The notes beneath the pieces are model-generated. The model did no database searches, was not told the DNA's origin, and was given only the letters and a program-made list of their open reading frames with translations. DNA of 28,814 nt. Source: UM-FILTER-49-7 sp964599895. Lineage in GTDB: Bacteria; Acidobacteriota; Holophagae; Thermotomaculales; Thermotomaculaceae. Of this stretch, positions 8,912 to 15,837 are shown in pieces (position 1 is the stretch's first letter; each line of letters opens with the position of its first letter). Location of the stretch: contig CAZRHT010000040.1 in the NCBI GenBank assembly GCA_964599895.1, positions 1 to 28,814 of the forward strand. The letters run 5' to 3'. Position numbers and translations under genes: made by a program.

Positions 8912-9934
8912 ATGTCAAATTCCAGGTATCGGGATGCCGGGGTCAATATTGATGAACAGGAAAAAGCGATTTCAGCCATCAAAAACCTGGTTGCGTCCAC
9001 GTTTACACCGAACGTGATTACGGGAATCGGTTCATTCGGGGCAATGTATCAGTTGCCCGAAGGTTATGAAAAACCCATTCTGGTTTCAAGCTCGGACGGA
9101 GTCGGCACCAAACTGAAGATTGCATTTATGACCGGCATTCACAATACGGTCGGGCATTGTCTGGTGAACCATTGTGTGAATGATATTCTGGTTCAGGGGG
9201 CCCATCCTTTATATTTCCTCGATTACATTGGCACTGGAAAGCTGGCAGCGGGAACGGTAGAAGAAGTGGTTTCCGGGCTGGCTGAGGGATGCCGGGAAAA
9301 CAGTTTTTCTCTAACCGGTGGAGAGATGGCAGAGATGCCGGGTTTTTACGCGGAAGGAGAGTATGACATAGCCGGTTTTATCACGGGTATTGTAGAGAAA
9401 AAACAGCTTCTCACCGGTGCGGACATCACACCCGATGATGAGGTGTGGGGATTTAGATCTTCCGGTCTGCACACCAACGGCTATTCTCTGGCCAGAAAAA
9501 TTGTCTTTGATGAACTGAAATTGACGGTGGACAGCTATGTGGACAGATTGGGTTGCACGATCGGGGAAGAGTTCCTGAAAATTCACCGCTCTTACCGGCC
9601 TGTTTTGCTTCCGGCGCTGGAAGGAAACCTGGTAAAGGGGCTCGCGCACATTACCGGTGGCGGTTTTCTGGACAACATTCCCCGGATCCTGCCGGAAACA
9701 GTTTCGGTTGAAATTTCCGTGAAAGATGTTCCTGTTTTGCCGGTATTTGATTTTCTCGTGGAAAACGGGAAGATGGAGTTGGAAGAGGCCTACCGGGTAT
9801 TTAATATGGGGATTGGCATGGTGGCCGTAATTGCAGCTGAAAAGCGAAATGCGTTCCTTGGCGCGGTCACGGAAGAACCGGTCCTTTTAGGCCGGGTGGT
9901 AAGCGGTGACCGGACGGTCCGGCTATTACAATGA
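8912..9934 (+). CDS. purM: Phosphoribosylformylglycinamidine cyclo-ligase (AIR synthetase)
   Basis: Cytosolic enzyme that converts FGAM plus ATP to aminoimidazole ribonucleotide, the fifth step of de novo purine synthesis. At 340 residues it matches the usual length of about 345. Family signatures are YRDAGVNIDE near the N-terminus, SSDGVGTKLKIA (about 60-71), CVNDILVQGAHPLYFLDY (about 88-105), LTGGEMAEMPGFY (about 134-146), SSGLHTNGYSLARK and HITGGGFLDNIPRILP. An excellent GGAGGGGG ribosome site precedes the ATG. It is translationally adjacent to purN: TGA 9932-9934 overlaps an ATG at 9931. The gene starts 50-60 bp beyond a repeat mosaic, so its promoter must lie in or beside that repeat. 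Confidence 0.97.
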   Translation: MSNSRYRDAGVNIDEQEKAISAIKNLVASTFTPNVITGIGSFGAMYQLPEGYEKPILVSSSDGVGTKLKIAFMTGIHNTVGHCLVNHCVNDILVQGAHPLYFLDYIGTGKLAAGTVEEVVSGLAEGCRENSFSLTGGEMAEMPGFYAEGEYDIAGFITGIVEKKQLLTGADITPDDEVWGFRSSGLHTNGYSLARKIVFDELKLTVDSYVDRLGCTIGEEFLKIHRSYRPVLLPALEGNLVKGLAHITGGGFLDNIPRILPETVSVEISVKDVPVLPVFDFLVENGKMELEEAYRVFNMGIGMVAVIAAEKRNAFLGAVTEEPVLLGRVVSGDRTVRLLQ

Positions 9935-9945
9935 AGGATGAGCGC

Positions 9946-10566
9946 ATGTCCGGGAAGAAGCTGAAAGTCGCGGTGTTGCTGTCCGGTACCGGTCGAACGC
10001 TGGACAATTTCCACAGCGAAATTGAGGCGGAAAGGCTGCACGCGGAAATTGTGGCAGTTGCAGCCAGTTCTACCCGGGCAAAAGGAGTGGAAAAGGCAAA
10101 ACAATACGGGTATCCGGTTTTTGCCAGTGATGAAAAGAACCATCTTGAATTGTCCAGGCAAATCAATGAGTTTATCCTGCCCATGAATCCGGATGTGATT
10201 GCGCTGGCTGGCTTTCTCAAGCTGTATTTTGTTCCGGAAGATTTTGAAGGGCGGGTGTTGAATATCCATCCCGCACTGGTGCCGGCATTCTGCGGTAAAG
10301 GGTATTACGGAATGAAAGTCCACCGGGCTGTAGTGGATAGCGGAGTTAAGGTGACCGGTTGTACGGTTCATTTTGTTTCGCCTGTTTATGATGAAGGGCC
10401 GATTTTCCTCCAGGAATGTGTTCCGGTAAGGGCCGGAGACACTCCGGAAGATGTAGCCGCCCGTGTGTTTGAGCTGGAGTGCCGGTTGTATCCCAAGGCA
10501 TTGAATCTGCTGGCGGACGGCCGGGCCAGATTGAGTGGTAATAAGGTGTGGATTGAAGAAAGATGA
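9946..10566 (+). CDS. purN: Phosphoribosylglycinamide formyltransferase (GART)
   Basis: Transfers the formyl group of 10-formyl-THF to GAR, the third step of purine synthesis. An in-frame ATG at 9931 overlaps the purM stop. The ATG at 9946 is preferred because AAGGA lies 7 nt upstream and because it puts the catalytic residues at N106 and H108 (NIHPALVPAF), the same numbers as in E. coli PurN. The third catalytic residue is the Asp of VYDEGPI (about 149). The phosphate-binding loop LLSGTGRTLDNF is a variant of the common SGxGSN. The segment GKGYYGMKVHRAVVDSGVK is the substrate-binding stretch seen in the family. With this start it is 206 residues. The end is 12 nt before tyrS, so the three genes are probably one transcript. 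Confidence 0.95.
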   Translation: MSGKKLKVAVLLSGTGRTLDNFHSEIEAERLHAEIVAVAASSTRAKGVEKAKQYGYPVFASDEKNHLELSRQINEFILPMNPDVIALAGFLKLYFVPEDFEGRVLNIHPALVPAFCGKGYYGMKVHRAVVDSGVKVTGCTVHFVSPVYDEGPIFLQECVPVRAGDTPEDVAARVFELECRLYPKALNLLADGRARLSGNKVWIEER

Positions 10567-10578
10567 GAGAGGGAGAGC

Positions 10579-11741
10579 ATGGATTTGAAGAACCTGTCGA
10601 TTGAGGAAAAACTGAATTATCTGACCAAAGGTACGGTGGATTGTATCCAACGGGAAGACCTGAAGAAGAAGCTTGAAAGCGGAAAAGTACTCCGGGTTAA
10701 GGTGGGCTTTGACCCCTCGGCACCGGACCTTCATCTCGGGCATACGGTGGTGATTCGAAAGATGAAGCATTTTCAGGACCTTGGCCATGAAGTGGTATTC
10801 CTCATCGGTGACTTTACCGGGATGATCGGTGATCCCACAGGTAAAAAGAAAACGCGGCCCCAGTTGACCAGGGAAGAGGTTTTGCAGAACGCGGAAACTT
10901 ACAAGGAACAGGTGTTCAAAATCCTGGACCCCGACAAGACAACCATTGACTTCAACAGCCGCTGGCTGGCAAAACTGGGAAGCGATGGGTTCATCCGTCT
11001 GGCAGGGAAATATACAGTGGCCCGGATTCTGGAGCGTGATGATTTTTCCAACCGGCTGGAGAAAGGGCTTCCCATCGGAATGCACGAACTGCTGTATCCG
11101 CTATGTCAGGGGTATGATTCGGTGGCTTTAGAGTGCGATGTGGAGCTGGGCGGAACCGATCAGACTTTCAATCTCCTCGTAGGACGGGACTTGATGCGGG
11201 AACATGATCTGGACCCGCAGGTGGTAATGACCTTACCCCTTCTGGAAGGTACCGACGGCGTCGAAAAAATGAGCAAATCCCTTGGCAATTATATTGGAGT
11301 AACCGAACCGGCACGTGAGATCTATGGAAAGATTATGTCGATCTCGGATGAGCTGATGTTCCGCTACTTTGAATTGGTAACCGACATGCAGATAAAGGAA
11401 ATCAGACAGATTGAAAGTGACATGAAGGCAGGGAAACGCCATCCGAAGGATGTGAAGTCAATGCTGGCAAAGATGATTATCCGGGATTTCTACGATGAAG
11501 AAGCGGCAAATGATGCTGCGGCCCACTTCGAACAGGTTTTCGCGAAGAGGGGTATTCCGGATGACATGCCGGAAATTATTCTGGACGGGAAAGAAGTATT
11601 ACTGGCAAAACTGATAGCAGATAACGGGCTGGCAGCATCCGGCGGAGAAGCAAGACGATTGATCAGCCAGGGGGCGGTAACCATTGACGGTGAGAAGGTC
11701 AGCGACCCGACATCCCACCTTGAGCTGGACAAGGCAGAAGC
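10579..11741 (+). CDS. tyrS: Tyrosyl-tRNA synthetase, 3' end lost in assembly gap
   Basis: Class I aminoacyl-tRNA synthetase charging tRNA-Tyr. The Rossmann-fold signature is DLHLGHTVV (HLGH at 52-55, the HIGH motif). KMSKS is present at residues 230-234. The tRNA-binding S4 domain begins near residue 340 with LAASGGEARRLISQGAVTIDGEKVSDP. The sequence is cut at residue 387 (LELDKAE). In relatives only about 20 further residues (an IQVGKRKF-like strand) follow, so the true stop should lie about 60 bp into the gap. GGGAGAG upstream of the ATG at 10579 is the ribosome site. The S4-bearing form of about 410 residues fits the TyrZ-like bacterial subgroup. Although the frame reads through the N run to 11970, that read-through (463 residues) is too long and is treated here as a different gene. 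Confidence 0.94.
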
Positions 11742-11841
11742 NNNNNNNNNNNNNNNNNNNNNNNNNNNNNNNNNNNNNNNNNNNNNNNNNNNNNNNNNNN
11801 NNNNNNNNNNNNNNNNNNNNNNNNNNNNNNNNNNNNNNNNN
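11742..11841. other. Assembly gap (100 N)
   Basis: Second run of exactly 100 N, interrupting the end of tyrS. It probably also removes most of another gene, because the sequence just after it does not look like a TyrRS C-terminus. Confidence 0.97.
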
Positions 11842-11970
11842 CGCGCTGCTCAGTTACCGGCAAATGGAGACAGGGAAAATGAAATGGCTCGTGAACGGGC
11901 ACGGGAATTAATTCGAGAGGTCATGCAGAGCGCAAAGGGGGAGGATGAAGATGACAACAAGGGAACCTGA
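11842..11970 (+). CDS. C-terminal fragment of an unidentified protein after the gap
   Basis: Forty-two codons run from the gap to TGA 11968-11970 in the same nominal frame as tyrS. The residues are hydrophilic and Arg/Glu-rich, with a helix NEMARERARELIREVMQ and an acidic tail KGEDEDDNKGT. Nothing here resembles the closing strands of an S4 domain, and tyrS should already have ended. The fragment is therefore best read as the end of a separate gene whose body is missing. It overlaps the next start by 20 nt, implying translational coupling to a MetH activation-like protein. A corrinoid-linked partner would make sense by context but cannot be shown from 42 residues. Confidence 0.5.
   Translation, partial: RAAQLPANGDRENEMARERARELIREVMQSAKGEDEDDNKGT
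11938..11944 (+). promoter_or_regulatory. Ribosome binding site deciding the start at 11951
   Basis: GGGGAGG lies 6 nt before ATG 11951. The alternative in-frame ATG at 11945 touches this site and is therefore unlikely to be used. Confidence 0.6.
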
Positions 11971-12595
11971 ATTTATTTTTCATCTGAAGGCAGAAGACAT
12001 TCTCCAGGAGATGAAGTACAAAACAGCAGGGGCGGCTCCTGATCGAATTGTCTCTCTCGCAAAAGAGGCTGTGAAGGAAATTGAACAGACTGTTGAACCG
12101 TCTTTTGGTCTGAACCTTGAAGTGGACCTGGAGGATTTTGAGTTTACCGAGTACAGTGCGGGATTTCCCGTGGAGCGACTTTCTCTGGCATGTGTAACGT
12201 TGGGCGCCAACCTGGATACTGCCATGCGGTTTCATCGGGAAAAAGGAGAGGATACACACGAACTTATGATGCAGCTGGGCAGCAACCTGATAGTGGAAGC
12301 CCTGGCCGACCACGTGAACTACCTGATTTGTCACAGCCGTGATCGGGAACATATGCTGACGCCGGCTTTTCGAAAGAGTCCCGGGGTGGGAAGGGTCCCA
12401 CTCCATGAGAATCGACCCATAGCAGATTACCTTCATGTAGACCGGATTCAAATTGAAGTAACCGATTTATTTCAACTTCTTCCAAAAAAATCCATTCTCT
12501 TTTTTGTAGAATGGGCACCACGGAAAGTTCATCACAATGACCTGCAGAAGCGCTGTCACCATTGCGGCAAAAATCCTTGCGAGTTTCGCATATGA
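11951..12595 (+). CDS. Stand-alone MetH activation-domain-like protein
   Basis: Resembles the vitamin B12-dependent methionine synthase activation domain as a separate protein; Thermotoga TM0269 is the known precedent. In such systems the domain uses S-adenosylmethionine to rescue oxidised cobalamin on a partner protein. Supporting segments are LACVTLGANLDTAMRFHREK, the helix LMMQLGSNLIVEALADHVNY, and a C-terminal part with SPGVGRVPL, DRIQIEVTDLFQLLPKKSI and a terminal CHHCGKNPCEFRI. That ending is a Cys-x2-Cys-x4-Cys motif seen at the end of many stand-alone members. It is 214 residues from the ATG at 11951. The start overlaps the preceding partial gene, and the stop overlaps the next start (ATGA). 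No MetH is in the window, but part of one could lie in the gap. Assignment rests on motif resemblance. Confidence 0.65.
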   Translation: MTTREPEFIFHLKAEDILQEMKYKTAGAAPDRIVSLAKEAVKEIEQTVEPSFGLNLEVDLEDFEFTEYSAGFPVERLSLACVTLGANLDTAMRFHREKGEDTHELMMQLGSNLIVEALADHVNYLICHSRDREHMLTPAFRKSPGVGRVPLHENRPIADYLHVDRIQIEVTDLFQLLPKKSILFFVEWAPRKVHHNDLQKRCHHCGKNPCEFRI

Positions 12596-12894
12596 GTGAA
12601 ACGCCGGATGTGCTGGCATTGACATCAATTTTTTCTGACCCGGACTTACAGAAGGCGCATGACAATGAGGTCAAAGCCTGGCTTGGTCTGGAAGCATGGA
12701 CGGTGCTGGATTTCTTCAGTTTACCGGATGCACCCGTTGAAGGTGAGCCGGAGGAAAAAATGGAATGGCTTGTGAACAAAATTCGTCAATTGAAACCGGA
12801 AATGCGGGATTGCAGCATTGATCACTACTGGCGGGACGTGCTGGAAGAGTCCACCGGATTACCGGTTACTCACCTTCCTTTTCCGGTGAAATAG
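12592..12894 (+). CDS. Small protein of unknown function, coupled to the MetH activation-like gene
   Basis: I do not recognise this 100-residue protein. The ATG at 12592 overlaps the preceding TGA (ATGA), so translation is probably coupled; an earlier in-frame ATG at 12562 lies within the upstream gene. It is soluble, with an acidic and aromatic middle (AWLGLEAWTVLDFFSLPD, then EGEPEEKMEWLVNKIRQ) and a C-terminal part DCSIDHYWRDVLEESTGLP. There is no signal peptide, membrane segment or metal motif. Codon use resembles its neighbours. Its 3' end overlaps the convergent Mut7-C gene by 29 nt. Coupling suggests a role linked to the methyltransferase-activation gene, but this is inference only. 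Confidence 0.7.
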   Translation: MSETPDVLALTSIFSDPDLQKAHDNEVKAWLGLEAWTVLDFFSLPDAPVEGEPEEKMEWLVNKIRQLKPEMRDCSIDHYWRDVLEESTGLPVTHLPFPVK

Positions 12895-13369
12895 CGTTCT
12901 GGCCATCTGTCGACCGAATTGTTTCTGAAATCATTTCTTCAATGTGTCGAATGTGTGTTCCCTCCCAATATAGTTTTCCGCAACGCTCACACTGGAAAAA
13001 ATCTTCCTGCGTTTGAAATACATAAGGTGGGACCTGCTTTTCAATACCTGATTTTGATATCGAAACAAGGATACCATTGCAGACGGAGCACCTTCCATGC
13101 AAATGAAAATGACTTAACTGAAATTTTGTCGCCACTTCTTTCAACTGCTCCGGCAGCAAAATGTTCTGGACAAAATAAGCACTATTCCCCATCCTTTCCA
13201 CGAGGATGCGGTCACGGGTTAGAAGAATTCGCTCTTCTTTAAGAGCCAGATCCATCAGGAAATCATCCTCAGCCGTGTTGGAATAGAAGGTGTCAAACCC
13301 CATGAGACGCAGCCATTTGGCCAGTTTTCCCAGCATGATATCCACTGCAAATAAGGGTGCTTTTTCCAT
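12866..13369 (-). CDS. Mut7-C (DUF82) RNase-domain protein with C-terminal Zn ribbon
   Basis: The N-terminal half matches the Mut7-C/DUF82 family, a PIN-like fold proposed to be an RNase. Matching segments are FAVDIMLGKLAKWLRLMGFDT, an acidic EDDF, and EERILLTRDR. The putative acidic active-site residues are D10, the DD pair near 35 and the Asp of TRDR. The C-terminal half carries CSVC (C94, C97) and CERCGKLYWEGTH (C127, C130), a four-cysteine Zn ribbon that commonly accompanies this domain. It is 167 residues from the ATG at 13369; a TTG six codons earlier extends the frame, but neither start has a strong ribosome site. It is the last gene of a four-gene minus-strand cluster, 39 nt after the biotin ligase. 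Its substrate is unknown. Confidence 0.87.
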   Translation of the reverse strand: MEKAPLFAVDIMLGKLAKWLRLMGFDTFYSNTAEDDFLMDLALKEERILLTRDRILVERMGNSAYFVQNILLPEQLKEVATKFQLSHFHLHGRCSVCNGILVSISKSGIEKQVPPYVFQTQEDFFQCERCGKLYWEGTHIRHIEEMISETIRSTDGQNAISPEKEGE

Positions 13370-13408
13370 ATAATGATTGTACCGCAAGTAAGGGCAGGAG
13401 AGGAGTCC

Positions 13409-14092
13409 TTACCGCAGTCTGGAAACCTCGGAAACAGTGATGGTTCGATTCTCATTGTTCGTTCGGACAATCATGGCGAGGTCCTGATCATAGCCTTCGA
13501 ACAATGCGGTAACGGGAGAACCATTTTCGAGAAAACGGATATGATCACCAGCCTCGAACCAGCTGAGCTCTCGGAGTTTCTTTCCAAGACTTGGGAAATC
13601 CATATCTGAAAAAGCGGCCAGTATTGCTTCTACGAGTGACTGCTCCACCTCTTCATGGTTGATCGTGGCAAATTCGGACAGGCATGTGGAACTTTCCAGC
13701 GGGGCAATGGCAATATTCAGACCGATTCCCGCTACCACACGTGCCTTTCCTGACGTTATTTTTGATTCCGTAAGGATGCCGGCCACTTTCTTGTTATTAA
13801 GATAGAGGTCATTGGGCCACTTGACACGGAGTTCTTTCCCTTTCAAAAGTGGAGCCAGACCGGATGCCAGATGAATCGCAACCCGAACAGACAGCCCCCG
13901 GAGACAGTGAGTATCCAGTGTTTTCCCCACTGACAGATAAATGTTCCCCGGCGGGGACTCCCATTGATTTTCTCCTCTGCCCCGTCCTTCACTCTGGGCA
14001 CCGGCAATGACAACAACGGAGTCAAATTGATTCAGGTAGTGAAATGCCCGGGTATTTGTGGAATCGGTTGAGTCAAGACGAATGAGTTTCAT
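13409..14092 (-). CDS. birA: Biotin--[acetyl-CoA-carboxylase] ligase, lacking the repressor domain
   Basis: Activates biotin with ATP and attaches it to the carboxyl-carrier lysine of acetyl-CoA carboxylase and similar enzymes. Signatures are DSTDSTNT at the N-terminus, the biotinyl-AMP loop EGRGRGENQWESPPGN (about 35-50), and VKWPNDLYLNNKKVAGILTE (about 90-109). A small C-terminal SH3-like part contains SWFEAGDHIRF and TALFEGYD. At 227 residues it lacks the N-terminal winged helix of E. coli BirA, so it is the monofunctional (group I) form with no direct operator binding. AGGA sits 7 nt before the ATG. Its start overlaps the end of the DUF123-nth gene by 20 nt, showing co-transcription. No biotin synthesis gene is nearby. 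Confidence 0.94.
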   Translation of the reverse strand: MKLIRLDSTDSTNTRAFHYLNQFDSVVVIAGAQSEGRGRGENQWESPPGNIYLSVGKTLDTHCLRGLSVRVAIHLASGLAPLLKGKELRVKWPNDLYLNNKKVAGILTESKITSGKARVVAGIGLNIAIAPLESSTCLSEFATINHEEVEQSLVEAILAAFSDMDFPSLGKKLRELSWFEAGDHIRFLENGSPVTALFEGYDQDLAMIVRTNNENRTITVSEVSRLR

Positions 14093-15113
14093 TGGCGATT
14101 CCTGTGAGGCACAGTGATCTTATCGGGCACTCTGAGCACAGTGTTTTTAATGGTTTGCAGATATTTTGCCCATGTTTGACCATGAGCCCGTTGACTTCAC
14201 GGATCACGCTTTTTGGCAGAAGAGATTTCAACGCCTTTTCCGATTCTTCCGGCTTGCCGGTGCGAATCCAGCCCAGCCGGTTGCTGATCCGGTGTACATG
14301 GGTATCTACGCAGATTTCGAAGTGCCCGAATCCGTCAGCCAGCACCAGGTTTGCGGTCTTGATTCCCACGTTGGGTAATGCCAGGAGTTTGTCCTTGTTG
14401 TCCGGAACAATATCATGGTATTTGGAATGAATAGTTTCCGCCACCTTTTTCAGATTCTTTGCCTTGGTCTTGTAAAACCCGGCCGGGAAGATCAGTTCTT
14501 CAATCTTTTTCTCCGGGAGGGCCATCAGTTCTTTCGGACCTGGCGCTTCCCTGAAAAGGCGTGCAGCGGCCGGGCCGGTCACTTCGTCCTTTGTTCTGAG
14601 CGAAATGATGCAGGAAACCAGCAATTCCCACGGTTTTTTGAATTTTTCCACCGGCGTCTCGATGCCGAGATAGAGCTTTCTCAAAAGTTTAACCGTGTAT
14701 TCAATCTGACGGGCGAGAAGGCGCTGAAATATGCCTTGAATACAGAGGGAATTGGCAAAGAAGAGGTGTGTGTCGCAATCGCAGTCCCCTGCGCCGAACC
14801 CGCGGACCCCTGTGACTTCCGGTGTTTCGGAAAGCAGTGCGGCCAGCTCGTGCTCCATCCGGTTGTCCGCGACAATGTAAGGAGCAATGGCAGCCACTTT
14901 TGCCTTGTCCAGAAGGTAGTCAATGTGCCAGTGGTGTTTTTTTTCTTTGGAAATATGCCGCTGTACCCTTGCGGAAAGGTTCTTCATGGCGGAGCCGCAA
15001 TAAAAGTACCAGCCGGGAGACAGCTCAAAGTTCCTGCTTTTTGTCTGAATGGTGCAGGGACTATCCAATGTTGCAATGATGAGATAGATGCCGGAAGTCG
15101 CGGCCATGCTCAT
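14073..15113 (-). CDS. nth: DUF123 (GIY-YIG-like, Uri family) fused to endonuclease III
   Basis: Two domains in one 346-residue chain. Residues 1-125 match DUF123/COG1833, a GIY-YIG-like family: GIYLI (8-12), GWYFYCGSAMKNLSARVQRH (34-53), HHWHIDYLL (60-68) and FGAGDCDCDTHLFF (106-119). Residues about 135-340 are endonuclease III, a DNA glycosylase/AP lyase for oxidised pyrimidines. They include the HhH motif LPNVGIKTANLVL with catalytic Lys252, CVDTHVHRISNRLGW with catalytic Asp270, and a [4Fe-4S] cluster signature C319-x6-C326-x2-C329-x5-C335. All key glycosylase residues are intact. The start ATGA overlaps the stop of the upstream membrane-protein gene, and the 3' end overlaps birA by 20 nt. 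Whether the DUF123 part cuts DNA is not known; its usual catalytic set is only partly recognisable by eye. Confidence 0.93.
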   Translation of the reverse strand: MSMAATSGIYLIIATLDSPCTIQTKSRNFELSPGWYFYCGSAMKNLSARVQRHISKEKKHHWHIDYLLDKAKVAAIAPYIVADNRMEHELAALLSETPEVTGVRGFGAGDCDCDTHLFFANSLCIQGIFQRLLARQIEYTVKLLRKLYLGIETPVEKFKKPWELLVSCIISLRTKDEVTGPAAARLFREAPGPKELMALPEKKIEELIFPAGFYKTKAKNLKKVAETIHSKYHDIVPDNKDKLLALPNVGIKTANLVLADGFGHFEICVDTHVHRISNRLGWIRTGKPEESEKALKSLLPKSVIREVNGLMVKHGQNICKPLKTLCSECPIRSLCLTGIANETHSS

Positions 15114-15688
15114 TTGCCCGGAATCAGGATGTGGAGCTCTGTTTTTCTCGGAACGTCTTTCTGCCAGGCTGTACCACCGTCTCCGGAAAGCAGCAGATGA
15201 AGGCTGGATACGGCATTGTCCAGCTCTGTTTGAATCGTTCCGGCCTTCCGGTTGATTGTCAGAATGAGGTGGATCATTGTCCTTTTTCCGGAATGAACGA
15301 TTGAAGATTCCCCGTGAGTTTTCATCCCAAGGGTCTGAAATGTCCCCAGCATTGCACTCTTAAATGTTTTTTCATTCACCAGAACCAGACCAGTCGCATC
15401 GGAGTCCATTTCCAGTGTGATTTCAGCGGATTTCGCGGCATCTTTCAGCAGTGGAACAAGGTCAGCCGGTTTCCCCGTGAAGGTTTCAGGAGGTCCCGAA
15501 GTGAGGGATTCATTGTTGATGATCGAAATCAAGCGTACCAGTACATAACTCGTAATTACAAGAATTACCAGAACGTAGATGTAGTGAAAGTTGAACACTG
15601 CGTCCATGATCACGGTAATAAATGCGACAAAAAGTGCTGCTGCCAATGCTTTCAAGTCCATACGACCATTGTAGGACAGAGTATCCAT
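15110..15688 (-). CDS. Two-helix membrane protein of unknown function; possible degenerate HATPase fold
   Basis: The 192-residue protein starts with two predicted membrane helices, about residues 11-29 (LAAALFVAFITVIMDAVF) and 32-53 (YIYVLVILVITSYVLVRLI), followed by a cytosolic domain of about 135 residues. I do not recognise a named family. The domain pattern of a helix VNEKTFKSAMLGTFQTLGM, strands MIHLILTI, a segment LLLSGDGGTAWQ and a closing strand ELHILIPGK faintly recalls a histidine-kinase ATPase fold without intact N, G1 and G2 boxes. That is a tentative reading. It heads the minus-strand cluster (DUF123-nth, birA, Mut7-C). It is divergent from the NtrY-like kinase gene across 149 bp that must hold both promoters. 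Confidence 0.75.
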   Translation of the reverse strand: MDTLSYNGRMDLKALAAALFVAFITVIMDAVFNFHYIYVLVILVITSYVLVRLISIINNESLTSGPPETFTGKPADLVPLLKDAAKSAEITLEMDSDATGLVLVNEKTFKSAMLGTFQTLGMKTHGESSIVHSGKRTMIHLILTINRKAGTIQTELDNAVSSLHLLLSGDGGTAWQKDVPRKTELHILIPGK

Positions 15689-15837
15689 ATTTGCAAGCGG
15701 GAGAGGAATGGAAGTGGCAGGATGACGGGCTGATGCTAATCCATGCGAACCTATTTTTGTCTTTTAGAGGACCGACCATATTATGGATTTAAAAAGAAAA
15801 AGATGTGATTTCAGTCGTTATTTCGTAAAATAAGGCC

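Noticed and set aside
8715..9000. Two overlapping minus-strand ORFs (67 and 75 aa) upstream of purM
   Set aside because: Their translations consist of repeat-derived residues (RQGAKNAK, TAEIAEDAEG) and one runs into purM; they are by-products of the DNA repeat.
9790..11085. Long minus-strand ORF of 431 codons
   Set aside because: It lies antisense to purM, purN and tyrS, all with clear family motifs; composition is shadow-like, with no ribosome site or recognisable domain.
14415..15200. Plus-strand ORF of 261 codons across the DUF123-nth gene
   Set aside because: Opposite strand to a protein with intact catalytic and Fe-S residues; no similarity to a family and no ribosome site.
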